Assembly: GCF_004770055.1 (NCBI RefSeq) | Contig: NZ_RQEP01000019.1 | Location: forward strand, 248,001 to 312,000 | Direction of reading: 5' to 3' | Length of the DNA: 64,000 nt | DNA from: Leptospira semungkisensis | GTDB taxonomy: Bacteria > Spirochaetota > Leptospiria > Leptospirales > Leptospiraceae | Shown here: piece by piece, positions 47,524-57,536 of the stretch | Numbering within the stretch: position 1 is the stretch's first letter | How the letters are laid out: every line of letters begins with the position of its first letter | Made by a program: the position numbers and the translations under genes | Notes under the pieces: model-generated | The model's input: the letters and a program-made list of their open reading frames with translations, nothing else | Databases searched by the model: none | Told to the model about the DNA's origin: nothing

Positions 47524-48783
47524 TTAGTAGAGCAGATACTTTTGTATCTGTTTATTCGTAGTCGACTCGGACTCGGAGTAACTGGCTTTGAATTCCTCGT
47601 AAGTCTTACCCGCATCGATGGACTCACGGATCCTTTCCGTTCCCCAAAGAAAATCTATATTATGGGTTCCGTCAGGATATTGTCTCCATTTGAAATCTTT
47701 ATAATGTTTCTTTAAGATCGTCATCAAATTGTAGGCCATTCTCAAAGGATCATATTTCTTGTTTACGATTGTTAAACGAAGTCCTCTACAGATCTGTTCT
47801 TTAAACGGACCGAAGGTTGGCTTAAAATAGACGCTCTGATAGTAATAGTCTCCCTTGCTATCTTCGTTTAGCTCAGGAATGATCTGGTCCGGCTCATTCA
47901 TCCAAGGAGCTCCAAAATAAACGAAAGGAGCCTGGGTTCCTCTTCCTACAGAAACATTCACACCTTCTAAAAGCACTAAGCCCAGATAGTTCCGAGCTGA
48001 ATCAAGCATTGGCAGATTCGGAGAAGGAGTCGACCATGGAATTCCCTCTCTCTCCCAATCGAATCCTCTCTTTAAATTCTCCGGAGAAACGATATCCAAC
48101 TTCACTCTATTTGAAAGGTATTCCCCATTATAGAATGCGGCAGCTTCTCCGATCGTCATTCCGGTGAAAAAAAGAGAAGGGAATTCTCCCGCGAAATTCA
48201 AAAACTTCTTCTGGATTCCTTCCCCTCTCGCACCCAAGTACATCGCAGGATTCGGATGATCTAAAACGATGAATCGAGTGCCTGGATCAGGTAAATTATC
48301 CATCAATCTCTTTAGAACGCTTAAGTAAGTATAGCAACGCATTCCCATATCAGCCACATCGAATACGATTGCATCTGCGCCTTTTAAAATAGCAGGGATC
48401 TCTGCGTTCTTAACTTTATAAATATGATAGATAGGAAGTTGAAAGGTTTCGTCTACCGTCACTGGAGACTTACTAAAGTCCTCTTCGAGACCAAGAAAGC
48501 CGTGCTCTAGACCGATCAAATGTTTGATCTTTACCTTCTTCTCCTTAAACTCTTTTAAAATCTTTTCCGGATATCTGCCTATACCCGACGGGTTTGTAAC
48601 AAGAACGACAGATTTACCTGCAAGAGTCGGCAACACTTGATCGTAAAACGAAACATCAGCAGGAATGATATTGGATTTGGAGATATGCTTTCTGGAAGAA
48701 GCTTCAGCACAGGAGTCGGAGAAAATTGTCAGAAAAAAAATGAGTAAAGTTAGGATTTTTTTGTTTCTTTCTTTGAACCGCAT
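47524..48783 (-). CDS. namZ: DUF1343 protein, exo-beta-N-acetylmuramidase NamZ-like
   Basis: 419 residues. N-terminal signal with possible lipobox 'FSDSC' (Cys25). Family blocks: '[10 protein letters not shown]', '[10 protein letters not shown]' (His-Gly near 93), '[19 protein letters not shown]', 'LDHPNPAMY', '[15 protein letters not shown]' and 'IGAPW'-like 'YFGAPWMN'. DUF1343 proteins related to NamZ remove terminal N-acetylmuramic acid from peptidoglycan chains. Suggests cell-wall turnover or recycling. Confidence 0.85.
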   Translation of the reverse strand: MRFKERNKKILTLLIFFLTIFSDSCAEASSRKHISKSNIIPADVSFYDQVLPTLAGKSVVLVTNPSGIGRYPEKILKEFKEKKVKIKHLIGLEHGFLGLEEDFSKSPVTVDETFQLPIYHIYKVKNAEIPAILKGADAIVFDVADMGMRCYTYLSVLKRLMDNLPDPGTRFIVLDHPNPAMYLGARGEGIQKKFLNFAGEFPSLFFTGMTIGEAAAFYNGEYLSNRVKLDIVSPENLKRGFDWEREGIPWSTPSPNLPMLDSARNYLGLVLLEGVNVSVGRGTQAPFVYFGAPWMNEPDQIIPELNEDSKGDYYYQSVYFKPTFGPFKEQICRGLRLTIVNKKYDPLRMAYNLMTILKKHYKDFKWRQYPDGTHNIDFLWGTERIRESIDAGKTYEEFKASYSESESTTNKQIQKYLLY

Positions 48784-48849
48784 GTAAGATACCTTATTTG
48801 TTCAGTAAATAGACAGAATTCAATTCATCAAGGAGAAAAAGGAAGCGAT

Positions 48850-50097
48850 ATGGCAAAGCTGCCCATCCTGCGGAGTACCGCTCTCACACTGATTTTAGGT
48901 TTCACTTTTGCATGCGCCACCGGAGGAGGATCCGGTCGTAAGAAAAAGGAAGAGTACACTAGAGAAGGAAATACCGTTACCGTTATCGGAGAGGCTCCGA
49001 TTTATAACGGAGATAAAACCAACGCGAAACAAAGAGCCATCAAAGATGCAAAGATCAATGCGGTTCGTAAAGTTGTTGGTGAAGAAATTTCCAACAAAAG
49101 CCAAGCCTCCGACGGAGAAAGCTTAGGTTCTAGCCTACTTTCCAAGACAGATGCTTTCGTAAAAACCTATGATATCGTCGACGAAGCCGAAGGCAAGATC
49201 GACACCCAACCAATTCTCAAACTCACAGTTCGTTGCACGATCGAAGATTCTAAACTTTCTACCGCTGTTGACTCCCTCTTGGCAGATGTAGGAAATCCTA
49301 GAGTAGTAGTGTTAATACCATCCAACATTGCAGGTCAATCGATAGCCCCGCTTGCCGGCAATAATATCGCTGAGGCTGAAGTGATCAAAGGACTTAAAAA
49401 ATCCGGAAATAAGATCGTTGATCCAAGTTCCGCTTCAAAGACAGTGAAACCTTCTACAGTGAATGCGGATGCAGTTGCCTCTGCTGATACTGGCTCTGCT
49501 ATCATTCAGCAAGCTGCTGCTTCCGGAGCAGAGGTTTTGATTATTGCTACTGTGGAGACGAAAGACCAAGATCCAACTTCGGAACTTTATGGTAAAAAGT
49601 TAGATCGACCTCTTTACAGCACTGCCGCAACCGGCTCCTATAAAGTCATTCTCTTGTGGGGGGATGGAAAGATTGTAGATTCCGGTTTGGCTGACGGCCG
49701 CGGAGCGGATATCACTCAAAAAGTTTCCCGTGAAAAAGCGATATCTAACTGGGCAGAAAGCGTAAGCAAGAAAGTAAGCAAACAACTTAAAGAAGAATGG
49801 TTCAACCTCACTGAGAATAATACCATTATCCTGAAGTTTACCGGATTGAACGCTGACGAGGCTACTAAATTCAAAGATGATCTGACAGAGTTTACTGCTG
49901 CAAAAGATGTAAACGTCAGAACTTCCGATGTGAACGGATCCGAGTGGGAAGTAACCTACCCAGGAAAAGACGCTCTTTTTATGGATGAATTAGTCTATAA
50001 AAAAGACAGAGGATTTGGATTCTTAGCAACCAAGACTCTAAACGTTAAATCCGCTTCTAGAGGAGTGGTAACCTTAGAGTTTGTTCAGAACAAATAA
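48850..50097 (+). CDS. lipoprotein, LipL46-like
   Basis: 415 residues, mass about 44 kDa. Lipobox 'LGFTFAC' (Cys22). The N-domain (about 40-130) resembles the LPP20/FlgT_N fold: '[10 protein letters not shown]', '[19 protein letters not shown]' and '[11 protein letters not shown]'. The rest is alpha/beta with '[15 protein letters not shown]' and two C-terminal repeats ('[23 protein letters not shown]'). Size and location a few genes before flaB2-flaB1 agree with LipL46 as I remember it in pathogenic species; not verified. Confidence 0.7.
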   Translation: MAKLPILRSTALTLILGFTFACATGGGSGRKKKEEYTREGNTVTVIGEAPIYNGDKTNAKQRAIKDAKINAVRKVVGEEISNKSQASDGESLGSSLLSKTDAFVKTYDIVDEAEGKIDTQPILKLTVRCTIEDSKLSTAVDSLLADVGNPRVVVLIPSNIAGQSIAPLAGNNIAEAEVIKGLKKSGNKIVDPSSASKTVKPSTVNADAVASADTGSAIIQQAAASGAEVLIIATVETKDQDPTSELYGKKLDRPLYSTAATGSYKVILLWGDGKIVDSGLADGRGADITQKVSREKAISNWAESVSKKVSKQLKEEWFNLTENNTIILKFTGLNADEATKFKDDLTEFTAAKDVNVRTSDVNGSEWEVTYPGKDALFMDELVYKKDRGFGFLATKTLNVKSASRGVVTLEFVQNK

Positions 50098-50118
50098 TCG
50101 ATTTTCCAATCGATAAAA

Positions 50119-50149
50119 GAAAGCCGACGAGTGATCGTCGGCTTTTTTA
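50119..50149. terminator. bidirectional rho-independent terminator
   Basis: 10-bp perfect stem AAGCCGACGA (50121-50130) with TCGTCGGCTT (50135-50144), GTGA loop, A-rich before and T run after. Serves the LipL46-like gene and the converging SRPBCC gene. Confidence 0.9.
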
Positions 50150-50152
50150 TTT

Positions 50153-50701
50153 TTAGACCTTGCTTTCCTCGCGAAGCCTTTCGTAATCCGATTCGTATTT
50201 CAGGAAATTCTTCCAGAATAGAGGAACGGGTTCCTTGAACATTTTAGATACGAGAATATCCAGGTGAGAATGCCAGCCGGCAGAAACGAGAAGCTTCTCT
50301 CCATCATTTACCAGTTTATAATGTTTTAAAGTAAGAAGAACATCCTCTCCCTTCTCGACTAATTCGAAACTTACTTCGGAATCTGCTCCCCAAGTCATGC
50401 TCAAGAAACGAGGAGGATCATAAGCGACTATTGTCTCTTCTCCTGTGACTCCGTTTTCCATCTGCTTGAATTTTTCAGGATAGATCTTATCTTCCGAGAG
50501 AGAAGAATGTAGAAAATGCAATTGCACCTTTCCACCTACTTTCAGTTCCATTGGACCTGTTGCTAACCAAGTTCCTCTCTTCTCCGAATCCGTAAGATAT
50601 TCCCAAACCGTTTCAATTGGTCCTGGAAGTATTCTCTCGAAACGTATCTCTTGGCTGGATACGTATGTTCCATATTTCTGATTTTCAGTACGACTCACCA
50701 T
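50153..50701 (-). CDS. SRPBCC/AHSA1-domain protein
   Basis: 182 residues with the START-like AHSA1 pattern: 'FERILPGPIETVWEYLTDSEKRGTWLATGPMEL', 'EIVAYDPPRFLSMTWG'-like block and 'VLLTLKHYKL'. The hydrophobic cavity ligand is unknown. It starts 1 base after the ArsR gene, the common ArsR-AHSA1 arrangement, so it is expressed under that repressor. Confidence 0.88.
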   Translation of the reverse strand: MVSRTENQKYGTYVSSQEIRFERILPGPIETVWEYLTDSEKRGTWLATGPMELKVGGKVQLHFLHSSLSEDKIYPEKFKQMENGVTGEETIVAYDPPRFLSMTWGADSEVSFELVEKGEDVLLTLKHYKLVNDGEKLLVSAGWHSHLDILVSKMFKEPVPLFWKNFLKYESDYERLREESKV

Positions 50702-50702
50702 T

Positions 50703-51029
50703 TTAGATCTTCTCCTTTCTTTTCTTATTCGCTTTTAATTCCTTTTCCAGAGCATCCAATCTGCCTTCCCAGAACACTTTAGCTCGGTCTATCCAGTCTT
50801 GGATCTCCTTCCAACCTTTGTAATCCAAAGAATGCATCCTCCTTTGCCCATCTACACGAACTTGGATCAAATTACATTCTCTTAATACTTTCAAATGCTG
50901 AGAGATAGCTGCGGAGCTGATATCGAAATGCCCGGCAATTTCCCCTGCCCCTTTTTCGCCGTTGAAAAGGAGTTCCAGTATCTTTCTCCTGGTCGGATCC
51001 GAAATCGCATCTAATGCCTGCATGACCAT
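50703..51029 (-). CDS. ArsR-family winged-helix repressor
   Basis: 108 residues as drawn; the natural start is probably ATG 51023 ('MQALDAISDPTRRKILELL'), because 51029 lies inside the operator. Winged helix about 20-75 with recognition helix 'ISSAAISQHLKVLRECNLI'. No cysteine metal-site motif, so it is SdpR-like and may respond to something other than metal. It is likely self-repressed through the adjacent tandem palindromes. Confidence 0.9.
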   Translation of the reverse strand: MVMQALDAISDPTRRKILELLFNGEKGAGEIAGHFDISSAAISQHLKVLRECNLIQVRVDGQRRMHSLDYKGWKEIQDWIDRAKVFWEGRLDALEKELKANKKRKEKI

Positions 51030-51073
51030 ATATTTAAGTCAAAACTTAATTAAGTCAATACTTAAATATATGG
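51026..51073. promoter_or_regulatory. ArsR operator: two abutting 16-bp palindromes within a 48-bp inverted repeat
   Basis: TTAAGTCAAAACTTAA (51034-51049) is followed without gap by TTAAGTCAATACTTAA (51050-51065); each is a TTAAGT-N4-ACTTAA dyad. CCATAT and ATATGG extend the whole into a 14-bp perfect inverted repeat (51026-51039 with 51060-51073). It covers the ArsR start region, fit for co-operative dimer binding and autorepression. Confidence 0.8.
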
Positions 51074-51196
51074 TTTTACGAAATTTTTAATTGGGAGGCG
51101 TTTAGAAAAAATGGATTTAGACGATGGAATTTGTAGGTAAAAGGCCGAATGAGAATTATCCGAGCACTACTTGGATCAGCTTTCGCAATACGATAT

Positions 51197-51233
51197 AAAA
51201 AAAGCCACCGAGAGCAATCCCTCTCCCGGTGGC
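51197..51233 (-). terminator. rho-independent terminator for flaB2
   Basis: GCCACC/GGTGGC with GAGAG/CTCTC stem, 6-base loop, followed on the minus strand by seven T. It lies about 20 bases after the flaB stop. Confidence 0.85.
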
Positions 51234-51252
51234 ATTTTATCTTCCCAAAGAC

Positions 51253-52101
<849 letters not shown>

Positions 52102-52603
52102 CCTACACTCCTTGTAGAGATTTTCCGGAGGATCTCCCTATCCTCCGCGGACAATGGTCTGTCCGGTGCTCCGGGATGGACCCGGTCGGACCACCCGACA
52201 GGCCATTTCTCCCTCAAGAGTTTTGGATGTTTTATCAACGCATCATTTCGTAAGAATAAGCTCACGAAAAAGCTCAATCGAGCTACGGATCCTTACGGAT
52301 CCGGGTTCTATCTCTCAGGCTTTCACCTTAGAAAAGGAACCGGAAAAAGATTGGGAATTGTATGAAGACGCGATATCCCAGTGTTTTCCCCGTGCCTCTT
52401 CGAAAGACGGCTGCCAGAAAACCGATGATAATCAGCGATGAAGGTTCTTATAGAAAAGAGTCTCTTACAAAAACTTTAAATATTTTGAATATTCAAGATC
52501 TGCGTTACACTCCGACAAAGTCGATTCTCAGTTATCCGTTTCCGTAATTCAGAAAAGTTCCCAGCGCGGGAGCATCACTGCTCCCGCTGCCGGAAAGTCC
52601 TAA
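52102..52603. other. 502-bp region between the two flaB genes
   Basis: No convincing gene. It holds the 5' leader of the downstream flaB, including the stem CGGAGGAT/ATCCTCCG (52126-52147) about 25 bases before the ribosome site (AAGGAG, near 52111). It also holds two small dyads near 52270-52310 (AGCTC/GAGCT and GGATCC/GGATCC) and, at the right end, a hairpin of 9 bp, GCGGGAGCA/TGCTCCCGC (52566-52587), that may end the upstream flaB transcript. Promoter not placed; a FliA-like GTTGATAA on the minus strand near 52220 is weak. Confidence 0.6.
52566..52587 (-). terminator. hairpin downstream of flaB1
   Basis: 9-bp perfect GC-rich stem with a TCAC loop, 17 bases past the flaB stop on the minus strand. 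The T tract after it is poor. Confidence 0.5.
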
Positions 52604-53449
52604 TTACCTAAGTAACTGGAGGACAGACTGAGGTCTTACGTTAGCTTGTGCTAACATAGCAGTACCGGATTGTACTAAGATTTGATTCTTAGTGAACGAT
52701 ACTGTTTCCTCTGCCATATCCGCGTCCCTGATTCTCGACTCTGAAGCTTGGATGTTCTCGTAAGCTACCATCAGGCCTTTAGAAGCGTGCTCTAAACGGT
52801 TGAAGTAAGCTCCGAGGTTTGCTCTTTGTTTGTTGATCTTCATTAAAGCATCGTCCAAAAGTCCGATTGCTTCGTTAGCCCACTCTGCAGTGGACAAGGT
52901 CAACAGAGATCCGTCAGCTTTGATCAGGTTCAATGCCTTAGCGGTCATAGTTGCGATATAAACGCGTTCCCTCTGGTGCTGGTTCGGTCCGATGTGGAAC
53001 CACATAGAAGCGGTTCTTGATCCACGAGCGAAATCGCCTTGGAGCAATGCCATCTTGTTGAACTCTGCTTGGGAGGAAATACGATCAATCTCATCTACGA
53101 GCTGAGAGACTTCTACTTGGATCATCTGACGGTCTTCAGCACCGTAGATACCGTTGGAAGATTGGATAGCAAGTACGCGGATCCTTTGGATGATATCGTT
53201 AGTTTCCTGAAGATATCCTTCCGTAGTTTGGATCAGGGACATGCCGTCCTCAGTGTTTCTCTCCGCTTGGCGAAGCCCTTTCACCTGAGTTCTCATCTTC
53301 TCAGAAACAGCAAGACCGGAAGCGTCGTCGCCGGCACGGTTGATACGCATACCGGAAGATAGAGCTTCCATGTTTTTTGCCACTTCGTTGTTCTGGAACT
53401 TCAGAACGCGGTGGGAGTTAATCGCGGCTAAGTTATGGTTAATGATCAT
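52604..53449 (-). CDS. flaB: periplasmic flagellin FlaB, probably FlaB1
   Basis: 281 residues, near-identical plan to its neighbour: '[16 protein letters not shown]', '[23 protein letters not shown]', '[15 protein letters not shown]', C-terminal '[16 protein letters not shown]' and '[21 protein letters not shown]'. Strong ribosome site AAGGAGG and a hairpin in its leader suggest high expression. By gene order it would be FlaB1, the most abundant core flagellin. Confidence 0.95.
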   Translation of the reverse strand: MIINHNLAAINSHRVLKFQNNEVAKNMEALSSGMRINRAGDDASGLAVSEKMRTQVKGLRQAERNTEDGMSLIQTTEGYLQETNDIIQRIRVLAIQSSNGIYGAEDRQMIQVEVSQLVDEIDRISSQAEFNKMALLQGDFARGSRTASMWFHIGPNQHQRERVYIATMTAKALNLIKADGSLLTLSTAEWANEAIGLLDDALMKINKQRANLGAYFNRLEHASKGLMVAYENIQASESRIRDADMAEETVSFTKNQILVQSGTAMLAQANVRPQSVLQLLR

Positions 53450-53909
53450 TTGTTTCCTCCTTGAAACTTAAGATCATGAGCCCGGCATCCGTGCCGGGAT
53501 CTTGCGCTGGTTTGGTTTTGGTCTTTTTTATATATTTAAAATGAAGGTCTCGAAATCAGAGAAAACCCTAGAATTCTGAGATTCCTTCAAATATATCTTC
53601 GGTGGAGAGAAGGTCCGGAATTAATTTTCACGATTTCAGCATGAAATCGGTCATTTTTGATCATTTTAGGCTGTTTTAGCCTGTTTTTGTTAGTAGGAGA
53701 GAAAGGATTTAGAGGATTTTTTTTAGATTTTTTTAAGCCACTTTGGGCTCATCTAAAGGTTCGAACGATTCGCAAATTTCCATAAGCATTTTTTTAGAAA
53801 AAGCCAGGGGGAATCTCAAGCAGAAGCAAAAATCCAATCCTCTCTAAAATTCCCCGAAAACATCCGCTGCAGCTCGCAACCCGGATATGATTTTCCCCTA
53901 CTCCGATCT
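53450..53909. other. 460-bp region upstream of flaB1
   Basis: Noncoding. Contains the flaB1 leader with stem CCCGGCA/TGCCGGG (53481-53498, TCCG loop) enclosed by AGAT/ATCT (53471-53474, 53499-53502), then an AT-rich block (53525-53545) that may be the -10 region, though I cannot assign a sigma class. Beyond 53640 several A/T runs and a GGCT-TTTT-AGCC dyad occur. I see no gene. Confidence 0.5.
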
Positions 53910-54614
53910 TTAGTGGGACTTCACTTTTAACGGAGACGGAACAGAGCGCATCCTCATCTCTCCCATGGATAAAGCGAGAAGATAAGCAAACAACATTCCT
54001 GCGGATAAAAATCCCAATACCAGAATTAGCTTCCAATTCCCGTACACTAACTGCAAAAAATTCCAAGAATCATAAAGAAGCGAAACTGGATCTTCTAACA
54101 AGTCCCAGGAGTTCCAACGATAGAATCTACCTATACAGATTCCAAAAACAGTAAGTGGAGAAATGAAAACGATAAGAGTCCATCCAAACCACTGACTGAT
54201 CCGATCATTCAAGACCAACTGTATAATCCTCAAAGAAATAAAACCAGAAAATAGTCCGCACCATGCAAAGGAAAAGATCATTAATATATCGAACCAGATC
54301 GGAATAGAATTTCTAGCTCGTAAATGCACGAAGTCAGTTACGATATAAGGAGCATTAGGAAAGAAGAGCAACCAAACGACTCCTAAAACCAAAAATATAA
54401 GATCTATCTTTCGCTTTCTAAATTCATAATATACATACGCAAAATAAGAAATTCCCAAAGGAACAATTGCTAGAAACAAATTCCAGATTAAAAAGGAAAA
54501 TGCCTTTTCCTTAGAGACCGAGATACGAGTGGCGATCAGGAAAACACTTACAAAACAACTTAAGGAGAGAACGAATAATTGTTGGATAAAAGGAATATTA
54601 AAAATGTATTTCAT
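53910..54614 (-). CDS. DUF1361 multi-pass membrane protein
   Basis: About 234 residues from ATG 54614 (the frame opens at TTG 54653, but that start lacks a ribosome site). Six to seven TM helices. DUF1361 signature 'WLLFFPNAPYIVTDFVHLRAR' (about 88-108) and 'GRFYRWNSWDLLEDPVSLL' near 170. Function unknown. It follows creD on the same strand by about 60 bases and may belong to its transcript. Confidence 0.82.
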   Translation of the reverse strand: MKYIFNIPFIQQLFVLSLSCFVSVFLIATRISVSKEKAFSFLIWNLFLAIVPLGISYFAYVYYEFRKRKIDLIFLVLGVVWLLFFPNAPYIVTDFVHLRARNSIPIWFDILMIFSFAWCGLFSGFISLRIIQLVLNDRISQWFGWTLIVFISPLTVFGICIGRFYRWNSWDLLEDPVSLLYDSWNFLQLVYGNWKLILVLGFLSAGMLFAYLLALSMGEMRMRSVPSPLKVKSH

Positions 54615-54677
54615 ACTATTTGTGCCTGCAAAGATCCTTTCAGGGGAAATCAAATCCCCTAAAAGGAAATAATGGAA

Positions 54678-56015
54678 TTAAGAAGGGATCTGGTCCTCTT
54701 TTGCTCCAAAGGAATACCAATCCACATTTCTAGTTAAATGCATGAATCCTGCGAGAACGAAGAATATCGCCAATGAACCTAAGAGCAATGCGTTCTCTTC
54801 AGAGGCGAGGATCACATACAAGAATGTGTAGAGAATTGTAAAATATCCTCCTGCAAGATATCCTCTCTTTTTATCCTGTAGTACTGAGCCCGCATAATAG
54901 GAGATCAATGCCGATACGGAGATAGAAGCACATACATATGCCCAATTGAATCCGATATGTTCCGAAAGAGAAAGATTCAAAATATAAAACACAAGCATTG
55001 CCACCCCTATCATCAAATATTGGAGCGGATGCAGTATCTTTCCCCCGAAAATCTCTAGCAAGAAGAACAATGTAAAACTTGCAGCTAAGAACAAGATCGC
55101 ATATTTTAGGGAGCGCTCCGATTTCAAATATTGATCGGCAGGAATGATTAAACTAACTCCGTATGCAGAACTTATAATGGAATCCACATAGGAATCGTTC
55201 ATATATTGTATGACTTGCGGATAATTTCTTGCGAAATAAGAAGATTCCCATACCGCTTGAAACCCATTTTCAGTTACGGATCTTTCATTCGGCAAAATAG
55301 AACCTACGAAAGAAGGATCTTTCCAATCCGAGCTCATTTTGATAGTGCTCGTTTTTCCAGTCGGGACTACATAAATCCAATCCGAACCCTTTAATGGAAT
55401 TTCTATCGAGAAGGAAAAGTGATCACTTCCTTCCTTTGTTACGAATTTCGTATGAAGTCCGGCAGGGAAAAAATTGGAAGAAGAACCCGGCTGCAAAATC
55501 ATTTCCTTTCCAGCCAAATTGAACTTAACATCCTTTCCGATTCCTTTCGGATCTAAAACGGAAAGAATGACTCTAGATTGAGACCATAAGATTTTCTTGG
55601 TTCTTGCGGGAAAATCCGTAAGAGTTGGAGATTTAAAACTTCCTTCCATCTTGAAATCTCCAGTAAAAAGCACTGTCTCAAAAATGGATCTTTTTCTCTT
55701 CTCCGCTTTCAGATCCGAATTTACAGTTAGGGTTTCCGGCAGAATATAAATTTCTCCGCTTTCGCTATCTACTTCCTCTTCGCCTTGTTCCTTGTCATTT
55801 TTGATCTTCTCCAATTTATAAGGGACCACCAAGAAAGGACCTGCGATCCTTTGGCTCCCTCCCCATTTGGAATTGATTTCTTGGACCGCTTCTCTCGATC
55901 TTTCCTGCCTTTCGCTGACCAAGCCGCTCATCATAGATAGCGGGATCACAAACCCGATCAGCATCGTACCTAAAATCAATACTCGAATGCTTACGGAAGT
56001 TTTTAATTTGCTCAT
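54678..56015 (-). CDS. creD: CreD-family inner membrane protein
   Basis: 445 residues. An N-terminal TM helix (about 9-28) is followed by a large periplasmic domain and six TM helices in the last third. Signature stretches: 'SMMSGLVSERQERSREAVQEINSKWGGSQRIAGPFLVVPY' region and 'SGSSNFFPAGLHTKF'-like block, 'VVPTGKTSTIKMSSDW'. CreD is the main target of CreBC in enterobacteria and protects the envelope under stress. It sits 85 bases after creC, behind a four-fold 11-bp repeat. Confidence 0.9.
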   Translation of the reverse strand: MSKLKTSVSIRVLILGTMLIGFVIPLSMMSGLVSERQERSREAVQEINSKWGGSQRIAGPFLVVPYKLEKIKNDKEQGEEEVDSESGEIYILPETLTVNSDLKAEKRKRSIFETVLFTGDFKMEGSFKSPTLTDFPARTKKILWSQSRVILSVLDPKGIGKDVKFNLAGKEMILQPGSSSNFFPAGLHTKFVTKEGSDHFSFSIEIPLKGSDWIYVVPTGKTSTIKMSSDWKDPSFVGSILPNERSVTENGFQAVWESSYFARNYPQVIQYMNDSYVDSIISSAYGVSLIIPADQYLKSERSLKYAILFLAASFTLFFLLEIFGGKILHPLQYLMIGVAMLVFYILNLSLSEHIGFNWAYVCASISVSALISYYAGSVLQDKKRGYLAGGYFTILYTFLYVILASEENALLLGSLAIFFVLAGFMHLTRNVDWYSFGAKEDQIPS

Positions 56016-56051
56016 ACTTTCATTCCTCTTTGGGAAAGTATCTGCGAATCC

Positions 56052-56095
56052 TGTGAGAGGATTATGAGGGCTTTATGTGGATTTTGTGAGGAAGT
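56052..56095 (-). promoter_or_regulatory. four tandem 11-bp repeats, candidate CreB operator of creD
   Basis: On the minus strand the units are ACTTCCTCACA, AAATCCACATA, AAGCCCTCATA and ATCCTCTCACA, abutting and each 11 bp. Columns 1, 6, 8, 9 and 11 are invariant. The E. coli CreB box is TTCAC-N6-TTCAC, also 11-bp phased. A GATACT (about 56036-56041) follows the last unit at -10-like distance. Confidence 0.6.
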
Positions 56096-56100
56096 AAAAT

Positions 56101-57536
56101 TTAGGAACGAATTGGGATGGAAAACTTAGAAATCACTCCCCCAGCCCAATTGTATATTTCTATCTTACCTGAATGCAATTCAGCGACTTCCTGAACGAAC
56201 GCAAGTCCGAGCCCCGAACTCTTTCTACCAGTATCCGGACGAGGCAAGGAGTAAAATCGTTCAAAGATCCGAGCAAGAGCATAATCAGGGATATTTGGGC
56301 CCTCGTTTTGGATTTCCAGAAACCATTCCCCATTTTCGGAAATCCCAGTTTGGATGCCGATCTGAGTATTTACATAAGAGAAATCTAAAGCATTTTGGAG
56401 AAGATTCCTAAACGCAGTCGTTAGAAAGAATCGATTTCCATCCAAAGAAATATCTTGCCCGGATACACTTAGTTTAATTTTCTTTCTATCAGATTCTGCC
56501 GAAAATGAATTTACAACTTCGGTTAAAATTTCCTCACTACGCAAACCTGTTTGGATCTCTAAACTGGAAACATTCTCCAAAGCGCTGAGCTCCAATAATT
56601 TTTCGATTACCGTCTGCATCCTTTTACTTTCTAATTGGATGTTTTGAAGAAGAGGCTGTAACCTGTTTGGATCCTCCGATAATAATTCTACAGAAGCAAG
56701 TATAGAAGAAAGTGGGCTTTTGATCTCATGAGTCAAAACCTGCACGTAATTTTCCACATATTCCTTGCCTGCTATCTCTCTCACAAGTTGATCCATTTGC
56801 TCCCCTAACTCTCTGATTTCAGGGACTCCTATCTTAGGAAGACTAGGACGTTTCTTAGAGCGCAAAGCTGAAACATAACCGGATAACTTTCGGATGGGGG
56901 AAAAAATAAAATAAACCGCTACGCAAAATACAAGAGAAATAAAAACAGCAACAAGAAGGCTGATCCGATAGAATTTTTCCTTAGCAAAATCAATGAAAGG
57001 TAATATACTCGCCTTCGGTTTTATTAGGGTAAGAACTCCCGCAATCCTTCCTTTAAAATAAATGGGAGCCGCTATGAATATCGCGCTCTCCGTATCATTC
57101 TTTCCTAATTTGCTCGATCTCACTCCGTATTTTCCTTTTAAAGTGAGAAATACATCGTTGTATCGAGAATAATCCTCTCCCGTTCTCTTTCCGGAAGAAT
57201 CGTAAGCCACAATTCCGTTGGCGTTTGTTACGTAGAACTCCAGATCAATTTTTCGTTTTGTATGACTATAGATCTTAGCTTCAAAGGCTTTTCCCTTAGC
57301 CTTCTCGAAAGAATCTCCTAATACATGGTTGATATTGGATTGAAATGGAAGATTGGGATGTTTTAAAAGTTCTTGTTCTATAAGAGAAGAGAGAACATAA
57401 ACCGTATCGTTCATGGACTCTTCGACAGTTTCCATGTAACGTGGTCGAATCGATTCTTCGATCTTATCTACTAGGTAATAAAATCCGATCGAGAACGCAA
57501 AAAAAAACCGACGATGATCCGGATCCAAAGACTCAT
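56101..57536 (-). CDS. creC: sensor histidine kinase CreC, apparent frameshift in a 9-nt homopolymer near the start
   Basis: Natural start ATG 57536 overlaps the creB stop (ATGA) and has AAGGAG 5 bases upstream. It reads MSLWIRIIVGFF, then hits nine T (57499-57507 on the plus strand as A) and, as sequenced, ends 22 codons in. One more T (or two fewer) joins it to the long frame that carries 'AFSIGFYYLVDKI' and the rest to 56101. The remainder is complete: sensor domain (about 30-170), second TM (about 190-210), HAMP-like region, HisKA 'LTHEIKSPLSS' (about 270) and HATPase with N, G1 and G2 boxes ('NLLQNALDF', 'SSGLGLAFV'). Phase variation, transcriptional slippage or a sequencing error are all possible. 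Confidence 0.8.
57499..57507. repeat. A9/T9 homopolymer in creC
   Basis: Nine identical bases 29 bases into creC. The tract length puts the start and the body of the gene in different frames. Typical of slippage-prone sites. Confidence 0.85.

Noticed and set aside
47493..47627. Upstream extension of the exported low-complexity protein
   Set aside because: It would overlap the 3' end of the NamZ-like gene and precede a good signal peptide that starts at 47492.
52200..52240. FliA-type (sigma-28) promoter for flaB2
   Set aside because: GTTGATAA is only 6 of 8 bases of the -10 consensus and no TAAA -35 stands at the right distance.
52154..52547. Plus-strand small ORFs between the flaB genes
   Set aside because: No ribosome sites and no protein-like composition; they overlap the flaB leader and hairpins.
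53640..53700. GGCT-TTTT-AGCC dyad as a terminator
   Set aside because: Stem of only five pairs and no gene on the plus strand ends there.
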